From positions 806,001-870,000 of the forward strand of contig JALJCQ010000024.1 of NCBI GenBank assembly GCA_023091665.1: a DNA stretch of 64,000 nucleotides, given 5' to 3'. This DNA is from Pythium myriotylum (taxonomy: Eukaryota; Oomycota; Peronosporomycetes; Pythiales; Pythiaceae). Positions 63,384-64,000 of this stretch are shown in pieces. The first letter of the stretch is position 1. Every line of letters begins with the position of its first letter. A program made the translations under genes and the position numbers. The notes under the pieces were generated by a model, which had not been told where the DNA came from, searched no databases, and saw only the letters and a list, made by a program, of their open reading frames with translations.

Positions 63384-64000
63384 GGTGATGACGGGCCGAG
63401 TCGGGATAGCGGTGGTACAGTATCGACGAGGCGGGTACTGTGGGTGGGGTTGGACTGGAGACCTCGTCTTCAGTAGTTGGGTTGGTTGGTTGGTGGGTGG
63501 GTCGTGTGGGATTCACGAGGCGAGTTGTAGAATGAGTTGTCGGTAGGTGTGGAAGCTGGGGGTCGACAGGGTCGACAGGGTGGAGTGGGTGAAGTAGGGG
63601 TGTTGCTTCTGGTGATGTATGTGTGTGAGGTGTGGGTACTACCCACGGGCATGCTACCCGTCCTGGAGCAGGACTCTCGCTGCCCAGTAGGTAGCGCGGA
63701 GGGTGTAGGGCCACTTTGTGTCCCTCCAGAGTCGTGTGCGGTGTGAGGTGGTTGAGTATGAGACTATGAGAGGCAGAGTGAGCCGGTTTAGATGGAGAGG
63801 CTCGGCGATGGAGGGATCGAGACAGCTGGGGAAAATGGTCTCACTAAGATGCAAGAGGCAGAGCACTAGAGAGTATGGATTGTTCGCGAGGAGAGGAAGA
63901 CTTGAAAAGTGACATGCGTATTCGTCGCCAGGTTGGCCGGAGTGTAAGTCTTCTTGTTGCGGACTTGTTGGCGATGTAGCCGCTTGTGGACTTCCAATGG
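63384..64000 (-). promoter_or_regulatory. VWD5 5' flank with initiator at 63522-63537
   Basis: ACTCATTCTACAACTC (- strand, 63537-63522) is the VWD initiator with one change, about 140 bases before the ATG. A TTGG repeat lies close by (about 63477-63494). The rest of the flank to the window end shows no gene. Confidence 0.55.

Noticed and set aside
1..64000. CRISPR arrays, rRNA or tRNA genes, RXLR-type effectors
   Set aside because: None seen; no spaced direct repeats, no conserved RNA core sequences, and no RXLR-EER pattern after the signal peptides.

Overview
The window looks like a gene-sparse, repeat-rich stretch of an oomycete nuclear genome (Phytophthora/Pythium-like; species not determined). 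The grounds are: long intronless genes for secreted proteins, GC-rich coding sequence, several gene starts preceded by a close match to the oomycete Inr-FPR core promoter (GCTCATTYYNCAWTTT), and oomycete-style Ty1/copia and Ty3/gypsy elements. No bacterial operons, rRNA, tRNA or CRISPR arrays were seen.

Layout. 1-18485 is a lectin region. It holds the 3' end of one large secreted ricin-B-like protein gene (copy C, + strand), a calpain-family cysteine protease pseudogene (- strand), and two full lectin genes (A, - strand; B, + strand). A and B diverge from the two arms of a 3.6-kb inverted repeat whose 2.4-kb spacer carries a small Cys-rich, probably GPI-anchored protein gene.

20150-64000 is an array built from one unit: a convergent pair made of a secreted tyrosinase (type-3 copper protein) and a secreted VWD-domain/EGF-like protein. 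Successive units alternate in orientation: tyr1>/<VWD1, VWD2>/<tyr2, tyr3>/<VWD3, VWD4>/<tyr4, then VWD5 without a recognisable tyrosinase. Neighbouring units are mirror images about axes near 25517, 36965 and 45823. Tyr1, VWD2, VWD4, tyr4 and VWD5 look intact. VWD1 has lost its signal peptide, tyr2 has lost its ATG, and tyr3 and VWD3 are joined remnants of a roughly 3.8-kb deletion.

Three LTR retrotransposons have entered the array. A copia element next to tyr2 has had its 5' end inverted in place. A gypsy element (257-bp LTRs, TSD GGCTG) sits in the tyr3 signal-peptide codons. A decayed gypsy element (about 737-bp LTRs, TSD ATGC) lies between VWD4 and tyr4.

How the genes may work together (inference): a secreted copper oxidase and a secreted VWD/EGF matrix-like protein are duplicated together again and again. 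This would fit an extracellular protein whose tyrosyl or phenolic groups are oxidised or cross-linked, for example in wall, cyst or adhesion material. Long palindromes can also be assembly artefacts, so the architecture needs long-read support.
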